A DNA stretch of 64,000 bases from assembly GCF_001428245.1 (NCBI RefSeq), contig NZ_LMRV01000099.1, positions 124,864 through 188,863 on the forward strand. Reading direction: 5' to 3'. The notes beneath the pieces are model-generated. The model did no database searches. It was not told the origin of the DNA and saw nothing but the letters and a program-made list of their open reading frames with translations. How positions within the stretch are numbered: the first letter of the stretch is position 1; the number at the start of each line of letters is the position of its first letter. Positions 52,317 to 61,606 of the stretch are shown here, piece by piece. This DNA comes from Paenibacillus sp. Soil522 (GTDB lineage Bacteria; Bacillota; Bacilli; Paenibacillales; Paenibacillaceae). A program made the position numbers and the translations under genes.

Positions 52317-52602
52317 TACATGTAACGTAGATTTACTATAATTAGCGCCGATATGATGGGTGGTATCCATGTCTTAAAACGTGGAAGCCGCCTTTTTTTG
52401 GTATTCAATCATTTGGACGGCTGATATAATATTGGGATGGAAAACGGGAGTGACAACGCTCCTTTCTTAGGTTAATGTCAAACTATGAAATGGTTGCTAG
52501 GCAGCTTGCTGTATTTCAATGTATATAATAACGGCCTTATTATTGTATTAGGCAGTATCAAACATTATGATGATTCTTAATCAAAAAGGCAGAGGTGTAA
52601 AG

Positions 52603-53271
52603 ATGGAATCAAAAAGAATAGCTGCGGAAAAAGCTGTAGAGTTTATTAAGGATGGCATGATTGTTGGGCTCGGGACAGGCTCAACCGCTTATTGGGCGAT
52701 TCAAAAAATCGGTCAAAGAGTGAAGGAAGGGCTATCGGTCAAAGCGATCGCTACGTCTAATCAATCTGAGGATTTGGCGAGAGAACTTGGCATAAGCTTG
52801 CTTTCTACTGCAGAAATTGAAACCATCGATATTACGATTGATGGCGCTGATGAAGTTGATGCGGATTGGAATCTAATAAAAGGCGGCGGCGGAGCGCTGC
52901 TTCGCGAAAAAATTGTCGCAGCCTCTAGCAAGCAGCTAATCATTATCGTTGATGAAAGCAAGCTAGTCAAGCAACTAGGCCATTTCCCTTTGCCTGTCGA
53001 GATCGTTCGGTTTGGTTATGAAATAACGGTCAACAAGCTGCGCAAGCTCGGTGCTGAGCCTACACTAAGAAAAATCGGTGAGCAGCCTTATTTAACGGAT
53101 AACGGAAATTATATCGCCGATTGTCACTTTGGAAAAATAGATCGGCCAGATGAGCTGCATCACGCTCTCAATCTCATTCCAGGCGTTGTAGACAACGGCC
53201 TCTTCATTGGCATGGCAACACATGTAATCGCAGGCTATCAGGATGGAACGGTCAAGGAGCAGCTGAGATAA
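52603..53271 (+). CDS. rpiA: Ribose-5-phosphate isomerase A
   Basis: 222 aa. Typical signatures VGLGTGSTAYWAI (about residues 22-34), DITIDGADEVD, IKGGGGALLREKIVA with the catalytic Glu, and IVDESKLV. It interconverts ribose 5-phosphate and ribulose 5-phosphate in the pentose phosphate pathway. Start ATG 52603 follows AGAGGTG; the frame extends to 52567 without an RBS. Single gene with its own terminator. Confidence 0.93.
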   Translation: MESKRIAAEKAVEFIKDGMIVGLGTGSTAYWAIQKIGQRVKEGLSVKAIATSNQSEDLARELGISLLSTAEIETIDITIDGADEVDADWNLIKGGGGALLREKIVAASSKQLIIIVDESKLVKQLGHFPLPVEIVRFGYEITVNKLRKLGAEPTLRKIGEQPYLTDNGNYIADCHFGKIDRPDELHHALNLIPGVVDNGLFIGMATHVIAGYQDGTVKEQLR

Positions 53272-53297
53272 TCAAGCTTGCTCTAACCATTACTCAT

Positions 53298-53339
53298 AAA
53301 ACCTTGTTTGACCATACTATCGGTCATCAAGGTTTTTTG
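53298..53339 (+). terminator. Terminator of rpiA
   Basis: AAAACCTTG/CAAGGTTTT arms with inner TTTGACC/GGTCATC-type pairing, then TTTTTT. Confidence 0.85.
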
Positions 53340-53570
53340 TATTTCTGTACGGGGAGGGCAGACAAATGTCCTGAATGGTTTGGGGGCTTAATGATTAACT
53401 ACGGTTAATTGGTTTGCTTTAAAGCGTATGACCGATGACTAAACAAACTTAGAGATGTAAAAGCTAAACGTGATTAATATTTCCAAAATAAAAGGGAAGA
53501 TGCGATTTTCATCATAGATGGATTACAGATTTGTAATCCCATACCGAATTGTAAATTTGTGTAATGTGTG

Positions 53571-53587
53571 TGTCAATATAGCTCACA
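53571..53587. promoter_or_regulatory. TnrA/GlnR-type box upstream of nasBC
   Basis: TGTCAATATAGCTCACA has TGTNA and TNACA half-sites at the right spacing for the TnrA consensus (TGTNA-N7-TNACA, 17 bp). A -10-like TATTAT at 53617-53622 puts the box centre about 50 bases upstream of the expected start, the spacing of TnrA-activated nas promoters in B. subtilis. Nitrogen-limited activation is therefore likely. Confidence 0.65.
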
Positions 53588-53635
53588 CAAAAATTTTTAT
53601 TTTTCAAAAATGAGCGTATTATTGTGTTATATATA

Positions 53636-53664
53636 TTGACATACCATACGTCATGAACTAATCT
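53636..53664 (+). promoter_or_regulatory. Alternative sigma-A promoter of the nas leader
   Basis: -35 TTGACA, 17-base spacer, -10 TAATCT. The -10 is imperfect. It may be an alternative to the TnrA-positioned start near 53629. Confidence 0.4.
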
Positions 53665-53691
53665 TACATTATAGAACGATTAGAGCACAGC

Positions 53692-53749
53692 GGCGTGCCA
53701 ACTCAAACGGCAATGATGCCTTTTCCCCGAATCCGGGAAAGGGCTTTTT
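53692..53749 (+). promoter_or_regulatory. nas leader attenuator: alternative hairpins and terminator
   Basis: A first hairpin pairs GGC-TGCC (53692-53699) with GGCA-GCC (53709-53720). The same GCC starts an intrinsic terminator, GCCTTTTCCC with GGGAAAGGGC and TTTTT (53718-53749). The two structures share bases and exclude each other, as in antitermination leaders of nitrate assimilation operons regulated by ANTAR proteins (NasR/NasT). The regulator here is not known. Confidence 0.6.
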
Positions 53750-53788
53750 ATGTACATTTTTGCTCAAACATATCGTTGGGGGGATACT

Positions 53789-53863
53789 ATGTTTAATATA
53801 ACTGCGCTACACCCGCTGACAAACGACTTAGTAAATTGCATGAGTGGATGTGAACATAAATGA
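53789..53863 (+). CDS. 24-aa ORF translationally coupled to nasB
   Basis: ATG 53789 has GGGGGG 6 bases upstream and encodes 24 residues beginning MFNITALHPLTNDLVN and ending CMSGCEHK. Its TGA (53861-53863) overlaps the nasB ATG (53860) as ATGA. nasB itself has only a weak RBS, so ribosomes finishing this ORF probably start nasB. The CxxxCxH ending could bind a metal or cofactor, but a pure coupling role is equally possible. Confidence 0.5.
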   Translation: MFNITALHPLTNDLVNCMSGCEHK

Positions 53864-56010
53864 GTAAGGAAAAACTTGTAGTCATTGGTAATGGCATGGC
53901 AGGCATCAAATGTGTCGATGAAATTATAAAGCTTGCACCGGAAAAATTTCAAATAACAGTAATTGGCAATGAGCCGCATCCGAATTATAACCGAATATTG
54001 TTGTCAAAAGTATTGCAAGGTGATTCCGACATTGAAAGTATCGTGATCAATGATTGGGCTTGGTATGATGAAAGGGGAATCCACCTCTTTACGGGTGAGA
54101 CTGTCACTCAAATTCATTCGGAAGCACAATATGTTACGACCTTATCCGGTATTCGTATCGATTTTGATTACCTTATTATAGCAACCGGCTCCTCAGCCTT
54201 CATTCCGCCCATAGCTGGCGTTCATAAGTCTGGTGTCATCTCATTCCGGAACATCGAGGATTGCCAGACGATGATAAAGTATGCAAAAAAATATAAAAAA
54301 GCTGCCGTCATCGGTGGAGGCTTGTTAGGTCTTGAAGCCGCAAGAGGCTTGTTGAATCTCGGCATGGAGACGGATGTGATCCACAATGCGCCTTACCTGA
54401 TGAACCGCCAGCTTGATCGCAAGGCTGCAGAAATGCTTCGTAAGGAATTAGAAGAGCAGGGCATGCGGTTTTGGCTAAGCAAAGAAACGGAAAGCATTAC
54501 CGGTTTGAATCGTGCCAAAGGTATTCGCTTCACGAACGGAAGCTCATTGGAAGCTGATTTGATCGTCATTTCTGTAGGAATTCGTCCTAACATCGAGCTC
54601 GCCAAAAAAAGCGGCATCGAAACGAATAGAGCGATCGTCGTCGACGATTATATGCGTACGAGCATGCCTAACGTTTATGCGGTTGGCGAATGCGCAGAGC
54701 ATCGTGGAGTCGCTTACGGTCTGGTCGCGCCGCTATATGAGCAAGGTAAGGTGCTTGCCAGCATTATTTGTGGAGAAGAATCAGAGCCCTACAAGGGTTC
54801 TGTCCCTTATGCACAGCTTAAGGTATCTGGAGTAGAGGTCTTCTCGGTAGGCAATATTAATAAAGAAGAAGCAGATACAGCGATTCAGCTGTATGACGGT
54901 ATTCGCGGCACTTACAAAAAAGTGACGATGATAGACGGAAAGGTTCGCGGCGCTATTTTGTTCGGCGATACGGCAGAAGGAACCTCTTTGCTTGGCTTAG
55001 TGAAAAGAGGGGCATCCATTTCAGAGCTAACCGCTCCTTCGAGCGCAGCAGACAGCGGCGGACTGGATGAGGCAGCCGCAAATATGCCAGACCGTGAGAC
55101 GGTCTGTGCCTGCAACGCAGTCAATAAATCGGCTATCATGTGCGCTGTTATTGAAGATGGTCTGCAAACGACGGAGCAGGTTCGCGACTGTACGAAGGCA
55201 TCAAGCTCCTGCGGCGGCTGTCGTCCTATGGTTGCGGCAGTTGTGCAATATGCGCTTCGGCATGGTAAAGAAGCTCTTGCAGCAACGGCTCCCCCAGTCT
55301 GCGGCTGCACGGATGTCAGTCATGAAATGCTTAAGGCTTCCATTGCTGCCCATTCATATTCTAATATGAATGAGGTTAAGACCGCTTTAGGCTGGAAAAG
55401 CATATCCGGATGTTCAATCTGTACATCTGCCATCGACTATTATTCGGCGCTATATCATTCAGAAGCTGCCAAACAAAACTACTCGAACAGTACAGATGAA
55501 AGCTGCAACGACCTCTCGGTTGGCGTTCATCCGGACAAGGAAGCGCGCATCGATGCTAAATTTGATTCGCGGTTGCTAGGGCGGGAGCTTCAAAGCTATT
55601 ATGACGGCTTGCCTTTTCCTTCACCAGTGAGAGCAGCCGTTACGTCCAGCCTTCGAAATCCGGCTGGGGTGCTTGTACATGACATTGGCATAACCGGAGC
55701 ACCCGCCGGCTGGGAAATCTATGCGGGAGGACATTCTGAGCTTCCGGTTAAGCAAGGTCAGCTAGTCGGAATAGCTGAGTCCGATAATGACGCCGTGATG
55801 CTTTCCGTATCTTGCCTTCAGCTCTACCGGGAAAGAGCGGACTATGGCGAACCGCTCTGGAAGTGGATCGAGAGAGAAGGAATCGTAGAGATCAGAGAGA
55901 TGTTATTTGACGGGGATTACCGTATGGACCTTGTCGATCGAGCAGAAGCATCAGCCATAACGAAAAAAAATGAGGAAAGGCTCGGTGAAAGCATATGCGG
56001 CAATTGTTAA
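53860..56010 (+). CDS. nasB: Assimilatory nitrate reductase electron-transfer subunit
   Basis: 716 aa. An FAD/NADH module fills residues 1 to about 400 (VVIGNGMAGIKCVDEI, AAVIGGGLLGLEAARGL, VYAVGECAEH). Two BFD-type 2Fe-2S modules follow (CAC...CGGC about 415-450; CGC...CSIC about 481-519). The C-terminal part resembles the nitrite/sulfite reductase half domain of NirB but with lost cysteines (TSSLRNPAG where NirB has SGCPRNCAEA). It passes NADH electrons to NasC. It overlaps nasC by 16 bases. Confidence 0.88.
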   Translation: MSKEKLVVIGNGMAGIKCVDEIIKLAPEKFQITVIGNEPHPNYNRILLSKVLQGDSDIESIVINDWAWYDERGIHLFTGETVTQIHSEAQYVTTLSGIRIDFDYLIIATGSSAFIPPIAGVHKSGVISFRNIEDCQTMIKYAKKYKKAAVIGGGLLGLEAARGLLNLGMETDVIHNAPYLMNRQLDRKAAEMLRKELEEQGMRFWLSKETESITGLNRAKGIRFTNGSSLEADLIVISVGIRPNIELAKKSGIETNRAIVVDDYMRTSMPNVYAVGECAEHRGVAYGLVAPLYEQGKVLASIICGEESEPYKGSVPYAQLKVSGVEVFSVGNINKEEADTAIQLYDGIRGTYKKVTMIDGKVRGAILFGDTAEGTSLLGLVKRGASISELTAPSSAADSGGLDEAAANMPDRETVCACNAVNKSAIMCAVIEDGLQTTEQVRDCTKASSSCGGCRPMVAAVVQYALRHGKEALAATAPPVCGCTDVSHEMLKASIAAHSYSNMNEVKTALGWKSISGCSICTSAIDYYSALYHSEAAKQNYSNSTDESCNDLSVGVHPDKEARIDAKFDSRLLGRELQSYYDGLPFPSPVRAAVTSSLRNPAGVLVHDIGITGAPAGWEIYAGGHSELPVKQGQLVGIAESDNDAVMLSVSCLQLYRERADYGEPLWKWIEREGIVEIREMLFDGDYRMDLVDRAEASAITKKNEERLGESICGNC

Positions 56011-58157
56011 GTGCTCCGATAAGTACGGAATCGAGCTTTGTCACGGAAACGCAATGTCCGTTTTGCAGCGTACAGTGTAAAATGCGCATAACGAAAGAGC
56101 TGCCGATACCTGGCTCACGCCGGTATTCATATGCGGTTGAAGGCATACCGAACGCCGCTTCGGAAGGACGCTTATGCGTGAAAGGCATGAATTCCTATCA
56201 GCATGCGACAAGCACGGACCGCTTGCTTCAGCCTCTAGTAAGGAAGGATGGCCAGCTTGTTCCGGCAACTTGGGAGGAAGCTTTAAATACGATTCATAAC
56301 AAATTCCAAGCTATCAGCAAGGAGCACGGCCCCGATTCGCTAGGCGTATATGGCGGGGGATCACTGACAAACGAGTCTGCCTATTTACTGGGTAAGTTCG
56401 CAAGGGTAGCGCTGGGAACCAAATATATAGACTATAACGGCAGGTTTTGCATGTCGGCTGCCGCTTCTGCCGGCAATAAAACATTCGGCATCGATCGTGG
56501 ACTAACTTGTCGATTAGCGGATATCCCGCTTGCACGCTGCATCATTTTGGCCGGAACGAACATAGCCGAATGCCAGCCGACTTTGATGCCTTATTTCACG
56601 AAAGCTAAGGAAAATGGAGCCATTATCATCGTCATTGATCCAAGGGTTACAGCAACCGCTGCAATTGCAGACATTCATTTGCAGATCAAGACCGGTACAG
56701 ATGCCGCGCTTGCAAACGGCATGCTTAAAGTGCTGCTGGAAGAAAAGCTGATGGATGAAGCGTTCATCGCCAAAAGAACGAACGGGTTTGCGGAGTTGAA
56801 GGAGCATCTGTCTTCCATCCAACTTAATGAAGTGGCCGAGTTAACGGGCTTGAATGAGGAAACGATCCATAAGGCGGCGATTGCTTACGGGCAAGCGGAA
56901 ACAGGCATTATTTTCACGGCAAGAGGTGTAGAGCAGCAGACAGACGGGCATGTGGCGGTGCGGAACTTCCTGAACATGGTCATCGCTACAGGGAAAATCG
57001 GCAAGCCTGGCTGCGGCTACGGCGCCGTTACCGGTCAAGGCAATGGGCAGGGCGGCAGAGAACACGGACAGAAAAGCGATCAATTGCCAGGCTACCGGAA
57101 CATTGAAGATGAGCAGGACCGCGCTTATGTCGCTGGCGTATGGGGAATTGATCCGGCAGAACTCCCGCGTAAGGGCGTATCAGCATATGAAATGATGGAG
57201 CTTGTTCACCAGCGGGTCATTCGGTCTTTGTTCGTAATGGGCTCGAATCCTGTCGTATCTAATCCGAATGCTGATTTGGTCGAGGAAGGACTATCCGGGT
57301 TAGACTTCTTAGTTGTAGCGGATATGTTCATGTCCGAGACGGCGCGGATGGCCGATGTCGTATTGCCCGTCACGTCATATCTAGAGAATGATGGAACTTT
57401 AACCAATCTTGAGGGCCGCGTGCTCTTGAGAGAATCTACTATTTCTTCCCCTGGCGAGACGAGGCATGACTGGAAGATTTTATGCCAAATTGCCGAAGGG
57501 CTCGGAAAACATGAATATTTCCCATTTCATACAGCTGAGCAAATATTCGATGAGCTCAGAATCGCAAGCCGCGGCGGTCTGGCTGACTATTACGGCATCA
57601 CCTATGATAAGCTGCGGCGGACTGGCGGTGTCTATTGGCCTTGTACGTCAATCGAGGAGACCGGCAACCAGGGGATCATGTTCGAGCATGCCTTTGCCCA
57701 TTCGGACGGAAAAGCGATTTTTATGCCTGTATCCAGCAGGCAGCCTCAGGAGACGCCAAACGAGGAGTTCCCGCTCACGATGACTAATGGAAGACTGCTG
57801 TCTCATTATTTGACAGGAGTCCAAACACGCAGAAGTCCTTCACTAGCCGCGCGAAATGTAGACAATTACATTGAAATCCATCCGAAAACAGCAAAGAAGT
57901 ATCGGATAGAGGATGGCGAATGGGTGGAGGTCACCTCTCGCAGAGGCAGCTTCAGCGTTAGAAGCCGTTTCACGGATAAAATTAGAGAGGATACGTTATT
58001 CGTTCCGATGCATTGGGGCGGGGTGCAAAACGTGAACAAGGCGACTAGTCCTGAGCTTGATCCTAATTGTAAAATGCCAGGCTTTAAAACCTCGACCGTT
58101 ACCATAAGCCCTCTGCGTTTGCAGCATCCAAGCAAGTCGCAAGCGCAGCATGTATAG
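55995..58157 (+). CDS. nasC: Assimilatory nitrate reductase catalytic subunit
   Basis: 720 aa, close to B. subtilis NasC. 4Fe-4S ligands CPFCSVQC...CVKG (Cys about 21, 24, 28, 60). Mo-bis-MGD regions include YNGRFCMSAAASAGNKTFG with the likely Mo-ligand Cys, LAGTNIAECQPTLMPYF, GYGAVTGQGNGQGGREHGQKSDQLPGYR and a C-terminal MGD domain. Reduces nitrate to nitrite in the cytoplasm. There is no nitrite reductase or nitrate transporter gene nearby, so those must be elsewhere. Confidence 0.9.
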   Translation: MRQLLSAPISTESSFVTETQCPFCSVQCKMRITKELPIPGSRRYSYAVEGIPNAASEGRLCVKGMNSYQHATSTDRLLQPLVRKDGQLVPATWEEALNTIHNKFQAISKEHGPDSLGVYGGGSLTNESAYLLGKFARVALGTKYIDYNGRFCMSAAASAGNKTFGIDRGLTCRLADIPLARCIILAGTNIAECQPTLMPYFTKAKENGAIIIVIDPRVTATAAIADIHLQIKTGTDAALANGMLKVLLEEKLMDEAFIAKRTNGFAELKEHLSSIQLNEVAELTGLNEETIHKAAIAYGQAETGIIFTARGVEQQTDGHVAVRNFLNMVIATGKIGKPGCGYGAVTGQGNGQGGREHGQKSDQLPGYRNIEDEQDRAYVAGVWGIDPAELPRKGVSAYEMMELVHQRVIRSLFVMGSNPVVSNPNADLVEEGLSGLDFLVVADMFMSETARMADVVLPVTSYLENDGTLTNLEGRVLLRESTISSPGETRHDWKILCQIAEGLGKHEYFPFHTAEQIFDELRIASRGGLADYYGITYDKLRRTGGVYWPCTSIEETGNQGIMFEHAFAHSDGKAIFMPVSSRQPQETPNEEFPLTMTNGRLLSHYLTGVQTRRSPSLAARNVDNYIEIHPKTAKKYRIEDGEWVEVTSRRGSFSVRSRFTDKIREDTLFVPMHWGGVQNVNKATSPELDPNCKMPGFKTSTVTISPLRLQHPSKSQAQHV

Positions 58158-58188
58158 TCCTTTCAATTCATAAGTGAATCCAAATTTT

Positions 58189-58230
58189 AGGACCGTTCTG
58201 AGCTGCCCATATGGAGCCGAACGGTCCTTT
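58189..58230 (+). terminator. Terminator of nasBC
   Basis: AGGACCGTTC and GAACGGTCCT arms, 20-base loop, then TT. Short T-tract. Confidence 0.65.
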
Positions 58231-58347
58231 GCTGTGACAAGCTTGACACAACGGCTGCGAGTGGTTTAAAACCATATACAGAGGTATACCGACTAAAAGC
58301 TATTTTTATAAGAAGCAATACGAGAATGAGCAGTGGAGATGAGCTAG

Positions 58348-59256
58348 TTGACGACTTTATATCAGCTCAATACGATTTTTATCAGCATGGTGATGGAAGC
58401 TATTCCTTTTGTGTTGGTTGGTGTCCTTATTTCCGGATTGATTCAAACCTTCGTCAAGGAGAGATGGATCGCGCGCATCATGCCGCAAAATCGTTATTTA
58501 GCCACGATGTTCGGCTGCGGGATCGGCATTTTTTTTCCTTCCTGCGAATGCGGGATCGTTCCGATAACGAGAAAATTAATAAACAAAGGCATGCCGCTGC
58601 ACGCCGGTATTGCCTTTATGCTAACCGGCCCGATTATAAATCCGATCGTGTTGTTCTCTACTTATATCGCCTTCGGGAATGATTGGCAAATGGTCGGCAT
58701 TCGCGCAGGGCTTTCGATTGCGGTCGCTTTCTCGGTTTCGATCATCCTTTCATTTTTGATTAAGGAGCTGCCTTTCCGTATTCAAGATGGGCAAACTGCT
58801 GCGGCAATTGCGCATGGATCGGAACATCTCGCTGCCCGTCTTCCGCTTAACAAGAGACTTTATGAGGTTGTCGCGCACGCGGTCGATGAATTTTTTTCCG
58901 TCGGAAAATATTTAGTGCTCGGAGCCTTTATCGCCGCATGCATGCAGACATTCGTACCGACCTCGTACTTGCTGCATCTTGGCAGCAATCCGGTGACATC
59001 ATCGCTCGTTATGATTGCCTTGGCCTTTATTATTTCGCTTTGCTCGGAAGCGGATGCCTTCATTGCAGCTTCCTTCAGAAGCACATTCACGGTCGGCTCA
59101 TTATCTGCATTTTTAGTTTTTGGACCGATGATTGATATCAAAAACACGCTTATGCTGCTCGGAACATACCATAGAAAATTTGTTTTCACTTTGATAGCTT
59201 TGGTAGCGATCTTTACCTTAACCGGATCGTTAATCGTAGGGAGGTTATTCGGATGA
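58348..59256 (+). CDS. YcgR/YraQ-type permease (DUF318 family)
   Basis: 302 aa, about eight TM segments. Family signatures are GIFFPSCECGIVPITRKL (Cys-Glu-Cys), MLTGPIINPIVLFSTYIAF and LCSEADAFIAASFRSTF. The start at TTG 58348 follows GGAGATGAG. The downstream gene overlaps by 4 bases and encodes the matching YcgQ-type subunit, as in B. subtilis ycgR-ycgQ. Probably a metal-related or small-anion permease; the substrate is not established. Confidence 0.85.
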   Translation: MTTLYQLNTIFISMVMEAIPFVLVGVLISGLIQTFVKERWIARIMPQNRYLATMFGCGIGIFFPSCECGIVPITRKLINKGMPLHAGIAFMLTGPIINPIVLFSTYIAFGNDWQMVGIRAGLSIAVAFSVSIILSFLIKELPFRIQDGQTAAAIAHGSEHLAARLPLNKRLYEVVAHAVDEFFSVGKYLVLGAFIAACMQTFVPTSYLLHLGSNPVTSSLVMIALAFIISLCSEADAFIAASFRSTFTVGSLSAFLVFGPMIDIKNTLMLLGTYHRKFVFTLIALVAIFTLTGSLIVGRLFG

Positions 59257-60242
59257 TTCGATTTTTCATATTGTTCGGATTTTCTTTCATGTTTTTCATG
59301 CTGCATTATACCGGTGATATTAATAAATATATCAACATGAAATATGCCTACTTATCGATTAGCGCTGTCGTCATTTTGGGGCTGTTAAGCATCTTTGAAT
59401 TCGTACGCGTCTCGCGTCTGCAGATTGCTGAGGAGAAGAAGCAGGCGGCTGCCGCCGGTTCGAATGAGGATGATGAGGCATCCCGGCACGGCGAGCAAAC
59501 GAGTCATGAGCATCGCACGCATAAAGGTCATGTACATGATCACCACGCACATGACGATCACACACATCTTCATGCGCACGCGCATGAGCATCATCACGAC
59601 CATGGCCATTCACACGGCAACGATACTAAGCTTAAGCGATTTTTCAGCTACCTTATCTTATTTGTGCCAATTATAACGGGGCTTTTCCTGCCGGCGCATG
59701 CGCTAGACTCAAGCTTCGTGAAGGCAAAGGGTTTTTCCTTTCCGAGCTTTGAAGAAAATATAGAAAAAAATCCCGGCGCCCATCAGTTTTTGAAGCCTGA
59801 TTCAAGCGTATTTTATCGTAAGGAAGATTACACGCAAGTAAAAAATAAAGAGCTTGCACAATTCATTAACCGCCAAGCAATCACTCTTACCGATGCGGAT
59901 TATTTAAAAGGCATGGAGGTCATTTACAATTCGCCGGACGCCTTTATGGGCAAGACAATCGGCTTCGACGGCTTCGCCTACAAAGGGCAGCAGGTGGACG
60001 GTAATCATTATTTCGTCTTCCGCTTCGGCTTCATTCATTGTGTTGCGGATTCCGGTGTTTTTGGGATGCTGGTCGAATTTCCGAAAAATACGCAAATCAA
60101 GGATGATGATTGGGTGCATGTATCGGGTAAGCTGACCTGGGAGCTGTATCAGCCGTTTAAACAAACGATTCCTGTCTTAAAGGTAAACGATTGGAAGCCT
60201 ATAGAGGCGCCTAAAGACCCTTATGTTTATCGCACAACTTAA
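59253..60242 (+). CDS. YcgQ-type permease-associated protein with His-rich loop (TIGR03943 family)
   Basis: 329 aa. Two N-terminal TM segments, then a very His/Asp-rich segment (residues about 75-128, for example VHDHHAHDDHTHLHAHAHEH). A third TM follows (about 133-150), then a C-terminal domain (IGFDGFAYKGQQVDGNHYFVFRFGFIHCVADSGVFGMLVEFP). The His-rich loop strongly suggests zinc or other divalent metal binding. ATG 59253 overlaps the YcgR stop. Ends with a terminator at 60258. Confidence 0.85.
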   Translation: MIRFFILFGFSFMFFMLHYTGDINKYINMKYAYLSISAVVILGLLSIFEFVRVSRLQIAEEKKQAAAAGSNEDDEASRHGEQTSHEHRTHKGHVHDHHAHDDHTHLHAHAHEHHHDHGHSHGNDTKLKRFFSYLILFVPIITGLFLPAHALDSSFVKAKGFSFPSFEENIEKNPGAHQFLKPDSSVFYRKEDYTQVKNKELAQFINRQAITLTDADYLKGMEVIYNSPDAFMGKTIGFDGFAYKGQQVDGNHYFVFRFGFIHCVADSGVFGMLVEFPKNTQIKDDDWVHVSGKLTWELYQPFKQTIPVLKVNDWKPIEAPKDPYVYRTT

Positions 60243-60257
60243 TTTAGATAGGGCAAG

Positions 60258-60287
60258 AAGTCAACCATTACAGGTTGGCTTTTTTTG
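60258..60287 (+). terminator. Terminator of the permease pair
   Basis: AAGTCAACC and GGTTGGCTT arms with one mismatch, then TTTTTT. Confidence 0.8.
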
Positions 60288-60443
60288 TTTGGCGTGTCCT
60301 TTCTAATCATAGGTGAGCCGTATATAAACTGAACCTAAGAAAGTCATTTTTAAGGAGACAGCATTCATATAATACGATACAAGCGGATACTGCCGTGCTT
60401 TGTCCATCTAACTTGGCCTGCCATAAGAAAGGGAGGGAGGGAG

Positions 60444-61583
60444 ATGCTTTTTTCTTTATCCGAAGAGCTGGAGATGACCCGTTCGGTCATAAGAGAATTT
60501 GCGGAAAGCAAGGTTGCTCCAAATGCCGGGGAAAGAGATGAGGAAGAAACTTTTGATCGTTCGATTTTCGAAAAAATGGGGGAGCTCGGCATCACGGGAA
60601 TTCCAATCGGCGAGCCTTACGGCGGTGCCGGAAGCGATTGGATGACGTTTACCGTTGTGTTAGAAGAGCTCTCACGAGTATGCGCTTCGACGGCGGCTGC
60701 ACTCGCTGCACATACCGTTTATGCGGCTTGGCCGATTTACGCTTTTGGCAGCGAGGAGACAAAAGCTTCCTTTCTGAAGGAATTGGCGAGCGGTAAAAGG
60801 CTGGGAGCATGTGCACTGCCAAGTGCCATAAACGAAAAAGCCAGAATGGATGACGGCATTACCGCCCGCCTGAATGGGGAAAATTGGGAACTGAACGGTA
60901 AACATTCCTTCGTTATCCAGGCGGAGATTGCGGATTGCTGCGTCGTGTTTGCGCAAATCGGTAAAGGAAAAAGGAAGTCCGGTTTCGACGTATTTCTAGT
61001 TGAGAGCGGAACGGCTGGATTCGAAACCGGAAATAAAGTGCGAAAGCTGGGCTTGCGTTCTTTAATGACTGAAGAAATCAGATTTAAGCAGTGTATGATT
61101 CCGAAGAAAAATAGAATTGGCCAAGAAGGACAAGGTCAAGAAATGGCTATGTCGTTAATAGAAACCAGCCATATTAGTGCAGCTGCGCAAGCTGTTGGCA
61201 TCGCACAGGGAGCGCTGGAGGCGGCGGCCGCTTATGCTAAGGAGCGCAAGCAATTTGGCACTCCGATCGGAAAGCAGCAGGGAATTTCCTTTAAGCTCGC
61301 TGATATGTCGGCCAAAATCGAGGCCGCCCGTCTGCTCGCCTATCAGGCAGCATGGCGTAAGGACGCAGGCTTAGACTGTAGCAGGGAATCTGCTATAGCC
61401 CGTAAATTCACGGCAGATACAGCTGTCGCTGTAACGATTGAAGCCGTCCAAATATTTGGCGGCTATGGTTATATGCGGGAATATCGAATGGAGCGATATT
61501 TGCGTGATGCCAAATGCTTGGAAACCGAAATTGGAACCGGCGGTATGGAGACGGATTGCATTTACCGCATGTTGACGGAATAG
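60444..61583 (+). CDS. Acyl-CoA dehydrogenase 1
   Basis: 379 aa, typical length. FAD/substrate regions [28 protein letters not shown] [16 protein letters not shown] and [18 protein letters not shown]. The C-terminal [21 protein letters not shown] has the helix that carries the catalytic Glu region (short-chain type). It oxidises acyl-CoA to enoyl-CoA. First gene of a beta-oxidation operon with AAGGGAGGGAGGGAG before the start. The SCAD-like features suggest short or branched acyl-CoA. Confidence 0.88.
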   Translation: MLFSLSEELEMTRSVIREFAESKVAPNAGERDEEETFDRSIFEKMGELGITGIPIGEPYGGAGSDWMTFTVVLEELSRVCASTAAALAAHTVYAAWPIYAFGSEETKASFLKELASGKRLGACALPSAINEKARMDDGITARLNGENWELNGKHSFVIQAEIADCCVVFAQIGKGKRKSGFDVFLVESGTAGFETGNKVRKLGLRSLMTEEIRFKQCMIPKKNRIGQEGQGQEMAMSLIETSHISAAAQAVGIAQGALEAAAAYAKERKQFGTPIGKQQGISFKLADMSAKIEAARLLAYQAAWRKDAGLDCSRESAIARKFTADTAVAVTIEAVQIFGGYGYMREYRMERYLRDAKCLETEIGTGGMETDCIYRMLTE

Positions 61584-61606
61584 GGAGGCAGGGAGGCGAT
61601 TCCATC

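Noticed and set aside
59371-59613. Minus-strand Met/Val-rich ORFs
   Set aside because: They are the antisense reading of the His-rich codons (CAT/CAC) of the YcgQ-like gene, with no RBS.
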